Shown here in pieces: positions 1-8,395 of a DNA stretch of 64,000 bases (its first letter is position 1; every line of letters begins with the position of its first letter). Source of the DNA: an uncultured Rhizobiaceae bacterium. GTDB taxonomy: Bacteria > Pseudomonadota > Alphaproteobacteria > Rhizobiales > Rhizobiaceae. Location of the stretch: positions 1,612,001 to 1,676,000 of the forward strand of contig CATOTF010000002.1 of assembly GCA_951813045.1 (NCBI GenBank), read 5' to 3'. The notes beneath the pieces were generated by a model. The model did not search any database and had not been told where the DNA came from. It was given only the letters and a program-made list of their open reading frames with translations. A program made the position numbers and the translations under genes.

Positions 1-227
1 CCGATGATGCGTGAAATAATAATCGGGCGGGCAACACCACCAGAACCGGCAATCGCGCCGTCGACCCATTTGTCTCCGCCTTCGTTAAAGGCCTTGGCAA
101 ATTCTGCAACTGCAGCGGCTTCACCGCCGGATGTCCACCAATGGGTGACCTCTAGGTCAGTGGCAAATGCCGACGTTGAAAAAGCGAGTGCTGCGGTGCT
201 CGCCAGTAGTGTCTTAATCAGTTTCAT
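1..227 (-). CDS. Sugar ABC transporter substrate-binding protein, N-terminal part
   Basis: The gene runs off the left edge, so only the first 75 codons are visible. It begins with ATG at 227 after a strong GGGAGG ribosome site. Residues 1-22 form a Sec signal peptide (basic MKLIK, hydrophobic core, cleavage near AFA). The mature start has the EVTHWW and GGEAAAVAEFAKAF stretches typical of family 1 sugar-binding proteins of alphaproteobacterial ABC importers. It should bind a sugar in the periplasm. It is divergent from the lacI-family gene at 449, and two LacI-type operators lie between them, so it is probably the regulator's target. The substrate cannot be told from this fragment. Confidence 0.75.
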   Translation of the reverse strand, partial: MKLIKTLLASTAALAFSTSAFATDLEVTHWWTSGGEAAAVAEFAKAFNEGGDKWVDGAIAGSGGVARPIIISRII

Positions 228-301
228 GATGTTTCCTCCCAGGAATAATTGTCATTCAGGCCCCAAAATCTTCGAGAAAATCCGACGGCCAAATCAAACT
301 C

Positions 302-315
302 TGCAATCGATTACA
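302..315. promoter_or_regulatory. LacI-type operator 1 (imperfect palindrome)
   Basis: The 14-mer TGCAATCGATTACA matches the perfect palindrome at 358-371 in 13 of 14 bases. It has the central CG pair typical of operators of LacI/GalR proteins. It lies between the divergent sugar-binding-protein gene and the lacI-family gene. That it is an operator is inferred from sequence and position. Confidence 0.65.
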
Positions 316-357
316 TTGATTATTGCAATTCGTATTATTCTAAAGGGGAATTGCCAC

Positions 358-371
358 TGTAATCGATTACA
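358..371. promoter_or_regulatory. LacI-type operator 2 (perfect palindrome)
   Basis: TGTAATCGATTACA is a perfect 14-bp palindrome with a central CG, a standard operator shape for LacI/GalR regulators. Its centre is 56 bp from the centre of operator 1. The pair could allow looping or control of both divergent promoters. Confidence 0.7.
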
Positions 372-448
372 TCTATGGTGCGGATTGAACGGGAAAGTGT
401 CAAGTGGATTTTTCCTATTTAATTTTAACATAAAAACAATGAGTTACT

Positions 449-1477
449 GTGAATACCACTTCAACTCCCAAGATCAAGGACGTTGCTATTGCCGCCGGTG
501 TATCCACGGCAACGGTCAGTCGTGCGCTCAGCAAACCGGAGACAGTGGCCGAGGAAACACGCAACGCGGTTCTTGATGCGGCACGTGCTACCGGATACCG
601 GATCAACCATGCTGCGCGCAATTTACGGCGGCAAAAAACCGGGGCAATCGTTGTCCTTGTCCCCAATCTGGGCAACCCGTTTTTTTCAGAAATATTGGCT
701 GGAATCGAATCAACCCTCGCCAATAGCGGCATGGGTGTTCTCATGGTCGACACCCAACAATCTCAGGGCAACAAGCATCTGTTTACGGATTATCTCCATC
801 ACAGTCGCGCCGACGGAATCATATCTCTGGATGGATCCCTGTCGAACGACTTGATCGACGAATTACAGTCCGGCGCGGAAAGCCAACCCATTGTGTTCGC
901 CTGTGAATGGCACCACTCCGATATCTTCCCATCAGCCCGCGTGAACAACCGGCGCGGGGCGGCACTTGCAATCGATCATCTTTACCAATTGGGCCACCGT
1001 GACATCGGATATGTCGGCGGACCGCCGGGTAATGTATTGACGCAAGTTCGCGCCGAAGGAGCAATGAACGCGCTGACCGAACTGGGCTGCAAAACCTATG
1101 AAAACTGGTCGTTTCAAGGGGATTTTTCCCTGCAATCCGGCGCAAAGGTCGCACAAGAATGGCTCTCCATGAAAACACGACCCACGGCGTTATTTTGTGC
1201 CAATGACGAGATGGCCTTGGGGGTTATATCTGAACTCCACGCCAACGGGCTGGAAGTTCCAAAACACCTTTCAGTCATTGGCTTTGATGATATCGACGTC
1301 GCGCAATATTTCTTGCCACCACTCACAACAATCAGCCAGCCAAGGCTGGAACTCGGCATCACCGCGGTAAATTTACTACTGGAAAGGCTCCAGAATTCCG
1401 CCAATGCAGATCCTCACGAACATACTGTTCTTCCGGTAAAACTCATTAACCGAAAAAGCACTGCTGCTCTTTGTTAG
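449..1477 (+). CDS. LacI/GalR-family transcriptional regulator
   Basis: A 342-residue DNA-binding repressor of the LacI/GalR family. Residues 8-55 form the LacI helix-turn-helix and hinge (IKDVAIAAGVSTATVSRAL, then the NHAARNLRRQKT hinge helix). Residues 60-340 are the periplasmic-binding-protein-like effector domain, with VLVPNLGNPFFSEILAGIE and the conserved GFDDIDVAQYF near the C terminus. Length is normal. The start is a GTG. It is divergent from a sugar ABC binding-protein gene with two matching palindromes between them, so it most likely controls that transporter and perhaps itself. The effector is probably a sugar or sugar derivative. Confidence 0.9.
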   Translation: MNTTSTPKIKDVAIAAGVSTATVSRALSKPETVAEETRNAVLDAARATGYRINHAARNLRRQKTGAIVVLVPNLGNPFFSEILAGIESTLANSGMGVLMVDTQQSQGNKHLFTDYLHHSRADGIISLDGSLSNDLIDELQSGAESQPIVFACEWHHSDIFPSARVNNRRGAALAIDHLYQLGHRDIGYVGGPPGNVLTQVRAEGAMNALTELGCKTYENWSFQGDFSLQSGAKVAQEWLSMKTRPTALFCANDEMALGVISELHANGLEVPKHLSVIGFDDIDVAQYFLPPLTTISQPRLELGITAVNLLLERLQNSANADPHEHTVLPVKLINRKSTAALC

Positions 1478-1488
1478 TGAGAGAGCCT

Positions 1489-2307
1489 TCAAAGCTGTCC
1501 AGCTACCCACAACATGCGCCAGGCAACGGCCACATTGTTTGGTCTGAACGAATGCCCACCATTGTACAGGCAGAAGTTCAATATATTACCTTTGCGGTTG
1601 GCGCTGTTTTCACACCGCAATCCCTCTTCCTTATAAGAACCTGCTACACTGAATTTCCCATATCTTCGATACATCGCCAAAGCCTTGTGCACATTTCCCT
1701 GATGGGTCCTCGCCACCGGCCTGCCTTTTATGGGAACAGTGCGGTCTTTGTCCCCGTGGAAATGAACGATGTTGGCCACCCTGCCTTTGCAACTCGGTGG
1801 CACAGGCGCCCAGAATGTTCCAGACATGGGAATAAATCCGGCAAAGGCATCGCTGCGCTTGCAGGCCAAAGTCCATGTCACCATCCCGCCGGTAGACGCT
1901 CCGGACATCACAATCCGGTCCGGATCGATTGTAAAACGCGACGTGACATCCTTTTTTACCGCGTCGAAATAAGCCAGTTCGAGCGCCTCACTGCGGAGAT
2001 TACCGGAAGGAGAATTATCGGTAGACCACGATTGGCCTTTTGATTTCACCGCGATGAATGCAACACCCAACTCACCCGCCACCCTGCGCAGGCGCGGGTT
2101 GCGAATAATACCAAGCGCCGATCCCTGAAATCCGTGGGCAAAGATAAAGGCAGGTATACGCTTCTTGCCATCATAGTTTTCCGGCAGTGCGATATAATAA
2201 TGCCGATCCCCAATTTTGCATTGGGAATTGCTTCAGCAGGCGTGGGCAACGGCGGGTGCCAGTATTGTAACAACAAATGCCAGGGAAACTTGGATTAGAA
2301 ACTTCAT
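1489..2307 (-). pseudogene. PHB-depolymerase/LpqC-family esterase gene with in-frame TGA
   Basis: Read from ATG 2307, the frame gives a 24-residue signal-peptide-like start ending AVAHAC. It then meets TGA at 2235-2233 and continues open to 1489 (about 272 codons in all). After the TGA the protein is a good alpha/beta-hydrolase of the poly(3-hydroxybutyrate) depolymerase type: KIGDRHYYIALPENYDGK, the oxyanion region FAHGFQGS, nucleophile elbow GASTG, catalytic-Asp region HGDKDRTVP, and catalytic His in GGHSF near the end. A GGA-to-TGA change would explain the stop. Translation from an internal start would lack the signal peptide and the oxyanion strand. The 3' end is 12 bp from the convergent lacI-type gene. 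Confidence 0.7.
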
Positions 2308-2420
2308 CAAATCAGTCCTCCTCAGCAAAGGACCAACAATGGCATCGAACCCATCTACAGATCGAATCACAAACCTGTGGCATGGCTCATTAAAAGCGCT
2401 GGGTTGGCGTAATTGGAGGC

Positions 2421-2497
2421 TGGCGATCCCTGGAGGATTCGAACCTCCGACCTACTGCTTAGAAGGCAGTTGCTCTATCCAGCTGAGCTAAGGGACC
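2421..2497 (-). tRNA. tRNA-Arg (anticodon TCT)
   Basis: Full cloverleaf on the minus strand, 77 nt including an encoded CCA. The acceptor stem GGTCCCT pairs with AGGGATC, the anticodon stem/loop is ACTGC-CTTCTAA-GCAGT, and the T arm carries GGTTCGAATCC. The first 17 nt of this gene recur at 8513-8529 in the duplicated segment. Confidence 0.95.
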
Positions 2498-2610
2498 GTT
2501 GGGCAGTTCTGTAGCTGATTCAATGCGGTGGGGCAAAGGCGAATTTATGTCCCTCGGGAATTTGCTGCGCGGTCGAAAACAGAAAATCAACGCTTATCAA
2601 TGCGTCCAAG

Positions 2611-2916
2611 TTAATGGGTCCAGGGCACTTTGCGGTCGAACTTGAAATTATCAGAATAAGACATGGGGCGGCGGCGCTGTTCTTTGGGCTCCGTTACCCG
2701 GTACTCTAAGCCATTATTCTCCGCATAGCGGACCGCATCTTCTTTTGTATCGAATTTCAGGCGAACCTGCGCCATCATGTCATTGGACGACGTATAGCCC
2801 ATGAGCGGCTCAACTCTTTTGGCGGCTGTGGGTTCATGTTCGACAACCCAAAACACGGTCTTGCCCTTGCCGGACTGCATGGCGGTTTTCGCCGGACGGT
2901 AAATTCGAGCGACCAT
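2611..2916 (-). CDS. NADH dehydrogenase accessory subunit, NDUFS4-like (intact copy)
   Basis: A 101-residue protein of the ETC complex I subunit family, the bacterial counterpart of mitochondrial NDUFS4 (18 kDa). It is a supernumerary subunit at the peripheral arm of alphaproteobacterial complex I. It starts [16 protein letters not shown] and contains WVVEHEP, the Gly-Tyr-Thr-Ser-Ser segment, [16 protein letters not shown] and the basic end [11 protein letters not shown]. Length is typical. It lies just downstream of tRNA-Pro. A second copy at 8646-8950 has lost one base, so this appears to be the functional one. Confidence 0.9.
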   Translation of the reverse strand: MVARIYRPAKTAMQSGKGKTVFWVVEHEPTAAKRVEPLMGYTSSNDMMAQVRLKFDTKEDAVRYAENNGLEYRVTEPKEQRRRPMSYSDNFKFDRKVPWTH

Positions 2917-2943
2917 TGTGTCCTCTTGATTGAGCTTAACGGA

Positions 2944-3020
2944 TGGTCGGGGCGGCAGGATTCGAACCTGCGACCCCCTGGTCCCAAACCAGGTGCGCTA
3001 CCAGACTGCGCCACGCCCCG
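2944..3020 (-). tRNA. tRNA-Pro (anticodon TGG), copy 1
   Basis: 77 nt with encoded CCA. The acceptor is CGGGGCG/CGCCCCG, the anticodon arm CCTGG-TTTGGGA-CCAGG, and the T arm GCAGGTTCGAATCCTGC. It differs from copy 2 (8991-9067) at one base in the variable loop (T here, G there). Confidence 0.95.
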
Positions 3021-3158
3021 ATATCCGTCAAAGACACGGTTTCTCTAGGGTTTGGATGTTTAGTTGGCAAGAGGAAAAAGGTGATTTCGCGCATATAATA
3101 TCACCTTGCTGCACACACTGACACAGAAAGTCCCACGGGTGTTCATTAGACGTTCTCA

Positions 3159-3223
3159 TTAACCTATATTCCATTTCAATTCGCGCGGTGACAGCTCAGG
3201 CTCATCCAATGCCATATCGACAA
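3159..3223 (-). pseudogene. Possible 3' gene fragment abutting IS3 copy 1
   Basis: The sequence left of the IS end reads on the minus strand as an open frame of about 20 residues (VDMALDEPELSPRELKWNIG) ending in TAA at 3161-3159. Its codon use looks coding. It is not in frame with the gene fragment on the other side of the IS (4455-4706), so it may belong to another gene or be left after a deletion. Confidence 0.25.
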
Positions 3224-3261
3224 TGGACTTGTCCCGTATTAATTCCGCATCCTGTTCTCGT

Positions 3262-4119
3262 TTAACTCGTTTTTCGTTCAAATTTGATGGGCGACATTCC
3301 TCCTATTGCTGAGTGTCTTCTGCGGCTGTTGTAAAAGCCGTTGATGTATTGGAACAGGGCGTCGGTTGCTTGCTGTCGTGTTTGCCATGTGCCGCGCCAG
3401 ATGAGTTCGGCTTTGAGTGTTTTGAAGAACGTCTCGACCACGGCGTTGTCCCAGCAATTGCCTTTTCGGCTCATGGACACTTTAAACTTCAGTTCACGCA
3501 TTCGTTTTTGATAATCATGAGAGCAGTATTGACTGCCACGGTCCGTATGATGAATGCAGCCCGGCGGTGGGTTTCGAAGGGCCAAAGCCCGGTTGAGAGC
3601 CTGCAATGCCAAGTCTTTCTTCAACCGGTTGCTGACAGCCCAACCCACCACACGGCGTGAATGTAGATCGATCATCACTGCCAGATACAGCCAGCCCTCA
3701 CGGGTCCAGATGTAGCTGATGTCACCTGCCCATTTCTGGTTGGGTTTATCCGCTTGGAAGTTCCGCCCCAGCAAGTTAGGCGCAATGTTGAAGCGGTGAT
3801 TGCTATCGGTCGTAGCTTTGTATTTGCGTGTTCTGACCACTCGAATGCCGTTGTCGCGCATCAGGCGGCCAACACGGCGGTGACCAATAGCAAGGCCGGC
3901 TTCCTTCAACTCCTGCGTCATTCTCGGGCGACCATAACTGCCAAGGCTCAAGTGATGCTGTTCACGGATGTGCGCCAGAACCACCATGTCATCGCGCTGC
4001 CGTTGACTAACAGGGCGGTTGTGCCAGGCACGATAACCACGCGATGTAACATTCAGAATATGGCAAAGCCGATCCACCGGAACGTGTTTCCTGTGTTCTT
4101 CGACAAACGCAAATCTCAC
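3262..4119 (-). CDS. IS3-family transposase OrfB (DDE integrase), copy 1
   Basis: A 285-residue rve-type DDE recombinase. Residues 1-110 hold the HTH_21-like region (HVPVDRLCHILNVTSRGYRAW). The integrase core starts at KPNQKWAGDISYIWTREGW (first catalytic Asp), the second Asp lies in HHTDRGSQYCSHDYQ, and the Glu in DNAVVETFFKTLKAEL. It ends with the usual YNSRRRHSAIGGMSPIKFE. It starts at a GTG that overlaps the OrfA stop (AAGTGAG), so it is made by translational coupling or as a frameshift fusion with OrfA. The protein is identical to the copies at 18065 and 55825. Confidence 0.93.
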   Translation of the reverse strand: MRFAFVEEHRKHVPVDRLCHILNVTSRGYRAWHNRPVSQRQRDDMVVLAHIREQHHLSLGSYGRPRMTQELKEAGLAIGHRRVGRLMRDNGIRVVRTRKYKATTDSNHRFNIAPNLLGRNFQADKPNQKWAGDISYIWTREGWLYLAVMIDLHSRRVVGWAVSNRLKKDLALQALNRALALRNPPPGCIHHTDRGSQYCSHDYQKRMRELKFKVSMSRKGNCWDNAVVETFFKTLKAELIWRGTWQTRQQATDALFQYINGFYNSRRRHSAIGGMSPIKFERKTS

Positions 4120-4391
4120 TTGCTTTGACCCGCGAAGAACACTGTTGCCTTCTTTAATATCTCCCTCTCCTCCGTGAGGAGACGAACCTCTCTGCGAAGC
4201 CGCTCATTCTCTTTGGCCAGATCAATATCAACCGATGGTGGAAGGTCATCAGGCCGGGATTGTTGTATCCATTTCGATAACGTCGAAAAGCCGACCCCCA
4301 AATCTGATGCCACTTGTTTCCGGGTAAGTCCGCTGGTCAGCGCAATACGCACCGCTTCACGCTTGAATTCGTCTGTGTGGCCTCGTGCCAT
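4116..4391 (-). CDS. IS3-family transposase OrfA, copy 1
   Basis: A 91-residue helix-turn-helix protein (HTH_Tnp_1). RKQVASDLGVGFSTLSKWI is the DNA-recognition motif. A leucine-rich coiled coil follows (LAKENERLRREVRLLTEEREILKKA), which mediates multimerisation. It recognises the IS ends and pairs with OrfB. It overlaps OrfB by 4 nt. Confidence 0.92.
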   Translation of the reverse strand: MARGHTDEFKREAVRIALTSGLTRKQVASDLGVGFSTLSKWIQQSRPDDLPPSVDIDLAKENERLRREVRLLTEEREILKKATVFFAGQSK

Positions 4392-4454
4392 AATAGTTCT
4401 CCTTGATGGGATTAATCCAATTCAAGGACACGGAACTAAACCGTGACAAGTCCA

Positions 4455-4706
4455 TAATTCATTGGTTACAACCGACTGAAAGGGGGCGTTGCCGCTCGAT
4501 GTGTACAATGCACCGGCACTAGCCAGTGGATTTCCCGATATCTCAAGAATCGATAGCTCAACATCAATTGATGCGTTGGGGGCATCAATGTAGCGCCCCC
4601 AAATTTCACCTGCAAGAGTGATCGATTCCTTGATTTGAGTAACGTCTGCAGATGAGAGTCCGGAAGATGCGACCGAAGCGTTTTCAATAATATTAATTCC
4701 AAACAT
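4455..4706 (-). pseudogene. N-terminal fragment of a secreted-type protein cut by IS3 copy 1
   Basis: From ATG 4706 the frame runs 84 codons to the IS end and would read into the element. Visible are a helix with SSADVTQIKESITLAGEIWG, then YIDAPNASIDVELSILEISG and NPLASAGALYTSSG. This order (helix, W-x-x-Y-I, beta strand, ASAG) resembles the start of matrixin-like secreted metalloproteases often found beside RTX proteins. The zinc motif would lie beyond the break, so the family is a guess. The remainder of the gene is not recognisable on the other side of the IS. Confidence 0.45.
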
Positions 4707-4743
4707 GCGCTCAATCCCTTAGAGGACAAATCTCCTAGGCGCC

Positions 4744-4994
4744 TTGATCCGCATAGGCGTTTGTGCATTTGGTCAGCTCATCGTATTATCCGGCGTAAAT
4801 GTTAATGTATGGTCTATTTCTAATCCACGGGTGGTTAAGATGAGCCAAGAATCCTCCTATTTGTTGTCACCGATCTTGAGAAGATGTGGCGGGATATTCC
4901 CAGTCCCATCACAGCTAGACGTGTTGGGATATTTGGTTCCGGCGCAATTGCAATGGTTCGTACAACTCGACTGGTAATTGCAGCAGGTGCATGA
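4744..4994 (+). pseudogene. Coding-like remnant, possibly of a small membrane protein
   Basis: Two adjoining frames look coding. The first runs from about 4744 to 4839 and reads FGQLIVLSGVNVNVWSISNP. The second runs from about 4837 to the TGA at 4992-4994 and reads ILLFVVTDLEKMWRDIPSP, then ARRVGIFGSGAIAMV. Joined by a single frameshift they would give the C-terminal half of one protein with two hydrophobic segments. I do not recognise the family. Apart from this, the stretch between 4707 and 5069 holds nothing I can support. Confidence 0.25.
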
Positions 4995-5069
4995 AAAAAA
5001 TCAGCAAGGACGATTGATACCCGCAGGACTCGAATAAAAGCAACGCCCTGCTGATGGGTTTTCTCATTC

Positions 5070-7301
5070 TCAAATGATATCAAATTCACTCGCGGTCAGG
5101 TTCAAACCTGCATCGAGTTCTGCAAATAGAGTTTGGCTGTCACCACCAGCACCATCAGCATCGTAGAAGAGTTCGCCTGTTGTTGAGTTGTAAATCAGAA
5201 AATCATTACTGTCCTGCGCCGAAGAACCAATGCGGAATTCGCTCGACGATACGCCTGATCCCAATGCATCAAAGACACGGTCATCAAGTTCTATCTCGTC
5301 ATTTGAAACCGAATAGTTTTGGATCGTATCCACATTTGTTGCGGCATCAAGAGCTGTGTCAAAACGGAACTGGTCATTACCCGAACCGCCGTTGAGAATA
5401 TCATCACCTAGACCGCCACGTAGCAGGTCATCGCCAGCTGACCCGCGAAGTGTATCCTCACCACGCCCTCCAACCAGAATATTACGACCGGAAGATCCTG
5501 TGATCACATCATCGAAGTTCGAACCGATCACATTCTCAATCGATGTGTAGGTATCCCCAGTCGCGTTGCCCCGCGTGCCCGTGCCCGCCGTCAAGTTCAA
5601 CGTTACACCGGCACCAGCAGTTGCAAAGGCGGCGCTGTCCGTACCAGACCCACCATTGACATCATCACGCCCAATTCCGCCCTCTAGACGGTCATTCCCA
5701 GCCGACCCGCGAAGATTATCATTGCCACGCCCGCCCAGTATCAGGTTGTTACCGGAAGAACCAGTCAGCGTATCGCCAAAATCGGACCCCACCAGATTCT
5801 CGATCGATGTGTACGTATCTCCGTTCGCATTGCCTTGTGTGCCAATCCCCGATGTCAAATTGGCAACAACGCCGCTACCAGCCGTTCTAAATGTGGCTGT
5901 ATCAACGCCGGAACCACCATTAATGTCATCCTGACCAGACCCGCCCTCAAGCTCGTCATTGCCTGATTCTCCATTGAGAACATCGCCCCCTGCCTCTCCG
6001 AACAGAAGATCGTTTCCTGAACCTGCATTTATTAGGTCTGCTCCCCGACCAGCCCGAATCGTATCATCCCAGGCCAAACCGAGAATAAAGTCACTTTGGT
6101 TTGTTCCCATTAAGTTGTCTGTGAGTTCGGAGCCTCTAATCGACAGCGATGCTAATATCTGGGCTGTAGGCACTCTAACAATACTAAAATCAGGGCTGGT
6201 ATCATTTGCTACCAAATTTGTCGCCTGAGTCGTAAGAAATGCAAATTCCCTGGTGGAATTGAACCCAACAGAAAAGGCATCATCATTTGGCTGCACGGGC
6301 CCCGAAAAATCTAAGGTCTCGAATTCACCTGAACCTATATCCGTGAACACTGCATCGTCGGCAGAATTGTTATCATTTTCCAGCAAATTCGAAGCTTCGG
6401 TAATAAACGAAACGATATTGGTGCCCGGAACAAAACCGGGCAAAATGCTGTCGCCCGAACCTGATATGCCATCGGCTGTCTCTGATAGACGAATTATTTT
6501 ATTATCTAGTGTGTCGTACACAAAAACATCTGTACTAAAATTGCTATCGTTTGGAACGAGGTTACTTGCTTCGCTTTCGAAGAGAATAAAGCGACCGTCA
6601 CCAGATATTCCCCTAGATACCGAATTTCCGTTGGCAAAATCGCCATTTTCGCTTGTGGAAATGAGCGTAACTTCGCCCGTCTGCAGATTTCTTTCAAATA
6701 CATTAAACCCTGAATTTGTCCCCCCTTCTATTAAATTTGTTGCCGAGCTTGTAAAAATTAGGCTTGCACCATCTGATGAAAAACTACCGTAAAACGAATC
6801 TCCGTTAGGTTCGGAACCATCAAAAGCAAGGCTTAGACGCTCCGCGGCACCAGTGTTGGTGTCGATAAGGTAAATGTCGGCACGGTTATTTGTGTCGCCC
6901 GAATCTAAGTCGGCACTGCGAGATGAAACCAGCAAATCTCCATCTACAGTGTATCCAAAGTGCGAGACGTGAGCTCCAAATGGATTGTCTATAGGGTAAT
7001 CATCCCGATTTACATTTGTTACGATTAAATCTGTAGTTCCAGAATTTATATTTCTAACGTATAGGCTGAAACCATCTCCAAATGCGTCGCTTGAAAATGC
7101 AACTTCTTGTGGACTGTTGGGATTCGAAACCGCTATAGTCCGGAAATCGCTATTTGTGCCAGCCTGTCCATTTGGGCCGATGTCTACTAGTTGCGTTATA
7201 TCGGTTTGAGTATCGTGTATAAAATTATTCCGGCCTGATCCATCTAATGCTGACAGGTTTGACGCATCGCTGCCAAAAACAACAAACCGCCCATCTTGCA
7301 C
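5070..7301 (-). CDS. TolB-repeat / RTX calcium-binding secreted protein, 5' end disrupted
   Basis: About 743 readable codons. The first 385 or so residues hold beta-propeller (TolB/WD40-like) repeats of the type DGRFVVFGSDASNL, GRFILFESEASNL and FLTTQATNLVAND. Residues 390-640 carry RTX nonapeptides (GGRGNDNLRG, GGSGNDQF) in two tandem modules, each with a DTYTSIEN insert. The end, LNLTASEFDII, is the usual uncleaved type I secretion tail. The product would be exported by a T1SS, binding calcium outside the cell; no T1SS genes are in the window. The readable frame starts at a GTG. Upstream it is broken by a one-base slip in a T6 run (7310-7315) and by the IS630 at 7344; the original start is probably ATG 8433. 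As it stands it is likely a pseudogene or an N-truncated gene. Confidence 0.8.
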   Translation of the reverse strand: MQDGRFVVFGSDASNLSALDGSGRNNFIHDTQTDITQLVDIGPNGQAGTNSDFRTIAVSNPNSPQEVAFSSDAFGDGFSLYVRNINSGTTDLIVTNVNRDDYPIDNPFGAHVSHFGYTVDGDLLVSSRSADLDSGDTNNRADIYLIDTNTGAAERLSLAFDGSEPNGDSFYGSFSSDGASLIFTSSATNLIEGGTNSGFNVFERNLQTGEVTLISTSENGDFANGNSVSRGISGDGRFILFESEASNLVPNDSNFSTDVFVYDTLDNKIIRLSETADGISGSGDSILPGFVPGTNIVSFITEASNLLENDNNSADDAVFTDIGSGEFETLDFSGPVQPNDDAFSVGFNSTREFAFLTTQATNLVANDTSPDFSIVRVPTAQILASLSIRGSELTDNLMGTNQSDFILGLAWDDTIRAGRGADLINAGSGNDLLFGEAGGDVLNGESGNDELEGGSGQDDINGGSGVDTATFRTAGSGVVANLTSGIGTQGNANGDTYTSIENLVGSDFGDTLTGSSGNNLILGGRGNDNLRGSAGNDRLEGGIGRDDVNGGSGTDSAAFATAGAGVTLNLTAGTGTRGNATGDTYTSIENVIGSNFDDVITGSSGRNILVGGRGEDTLRGSAGDDLLRGGLGDDILNGGSGNDQFRFDTALDAATNVDTIQNYSVSNDEIELDDRVFDALGSGVSSSEFRIGSSAQDSNDFLIYNSTTGELFYDADGAGGDSQTLFAELDAGLNLTASEFDII

Positions 7302-7350
7302 GACCGTATAAAAAAGGCCCCATCATTAGCGTTTTGTCCACTAGAGCGTG

Positions 7351-8315
7351 TCACAGACAATCGAATTCATACCCACATGCTTTGAAGAAGTTTCTGCACT
7401 CATGTGGATTGAACAAGTCGCAGATTTGTCCGATTGATTTCCAGACCTCATCATATGTTCTGGCACATGCCTTTCGCAGGAGGGCTTTGAGTTTTGAAAA
7501 AGCCATCTCGATTGGGTTCAGATCCGGCGAATAGGGCGGCACGAACAAGAACCATGCACCAACATCCTTAAGGGCCTGGGCTGCCTTGGAACTTTTGTGG
7601 AATGCGACATTGTCGAGGATGACAATATCGCCCCTCCTTAAAGTTGGTGCGAGCTGGGTCTCAATATAACAATCAAACGTTTCCCGGTTCATGGGTCCGT
7701 CCAACACCCAGGGTGCTGTCAAGCCGTGGCATCTCAAACCCGCAATGAAGGTCTGGGTTTGCCAATGGCCAAATGGAGCATGATCCAAAAGGCGCTGCCC
7801 AACCGGTGCCCATCCCGTTTGTTTGGTGAGTTTGGTATTGGTGGAGGTTTCATCAATGAACACGAGCCTTTCATAGGCTCTGTTCAGGAAAGCAAGACGT
7901 TTGCTCATCCACACATGTCGAGCCTGTTTTACATCCGCGCGCTGCTGTTCTTTGGCATAAAGGGTCTTTTTTTATGCGACAGGTTTACCTTGTGAAGTAA
8001 CCGGCACACCGACCAGCGATGTACATCAACGTCATGCTCCTCTTTCAACCGGCGGGCTAATTGATCCAGAGTGACATCACCTTGCTGATCAATTTGGGCC
8101 AAAAGCCAATCTTTATAGGGTTCTAGCTTGCCATGCCCCGGTTCGCGACCCTGTGGTTTGGGATCAAGGCTTCCGGTTTCCTTGTGTAACTTCACAATGT
8201 CATTGACGAATTTAGCCGACACCCGAAAATGGGCAGCCGTAGACCGATGTGTGTGTCCTTCTGCAACATGATCGACAACACGTTGTCGTAATTCAAATGG
8301 ATGTGGTTTTCCCAT
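7351..8315 (-). CDS. IS630-family transposase, two frames joined by -1 frameshift
   Basis: The first frame (start [17 protein letters not shown] at 8315) holds the winged-helix DNA-binding region and terminates at 7929. The second frame holds the DDE catalytic core: [21 protein letters not shown], and [20 protein letters not shown] with the catalytic Glu. A -1 slip on the A7 run at 7973-7967 gives a continuous protein of about 320 residues. This layout is known for many IS630 elements. It is unrelated in sequence detail to the larger IS630 at 14697. Confidence 0.88.
7967..7973 (-). other. Slippery A7 site of the small IS630 transposase
   Basis: On the coding strand CAT AAA AAA AGA CCC is followed in the -1 frame by AAG ACC CTT TAT GCC, which continues without a stop into the catalytic domain. 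A run of seven A is a standard -1 programmed frameshift site. Confidence 0.75.
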
Positions 8316-8395
8316 AACGTTCTCCTTCAAACGCAAGGGAATCACATAAAATCGTAAATGGGAATCCTGAAGCTAAATGCCGGTGACATGCTCTA

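Larger units (their letters stand above)
2481..3038. repeat. Diverged direct repeat, arm 1 (tRNA-Arg end, NDUFS4 gene, tRNA-Pro)
   Basis: This segment is matched by 8513-9085 in the same order and orientation: the 5' 17 nt of tRNA-Arg, a spacer, the NDUFS4-like gene, tRNA-Pro, and the shared tail ATATCCGTCAAAGACACG. The two arms differ at many positions, mostly synonymous in the gene and more heavily in the spacers. They are therefore not a recent exact duplication. Confidence 0.85.
3224..4454 (-). mobile_element. IS3-family insertion sequence, copy 1
   Basis: A 1231-bp element with related ends: TGGACTTGTCCCG at the left and, read inward from the right, TGGACTTGTCACGG. It encodes OrfA and OrfB on the minus strand. 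Identical-length copies lie at 18027-19257 and 55787-57017. The flanking triplets CAA and TAA do not form a clean 3-bp duplication, unlike copy 2 (TAG/TAG). A gene fragment abuts the right end. Confidence 0.92.
7344..8393 (-). mobile_element. IS630-family insertion sequence (small type)
   Basis: A 1050-bp element bounded by TA target duplications at 7342-7343 and 8394-8395. The inverted ends are GAGCGTGTCAC and GAGCATGTCAC. It carries a two-frame transposase on the minus strand. It lies inside the RTX/TolB gene: removing it together with one TA restores the frame VSTSGQNANDGAF. Confidence 0.92.

Noticed and set aside
2233-2235. Selenocysteine at the TGA of the esterase gene
   Set aside because: The position lies at the end of the signal peptide, not in a redox site, the family has no selenoproteins known to me, and no clear SECIS-like hairpin follows the TGA.
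4455-4706. Fusion of the cut gene start with the 3' fragment at 3159-3223
   Set aside because: The two frames do not match when the IS is removed, and the flanking triplets differ, so a single interrupted gene cannot be shown.
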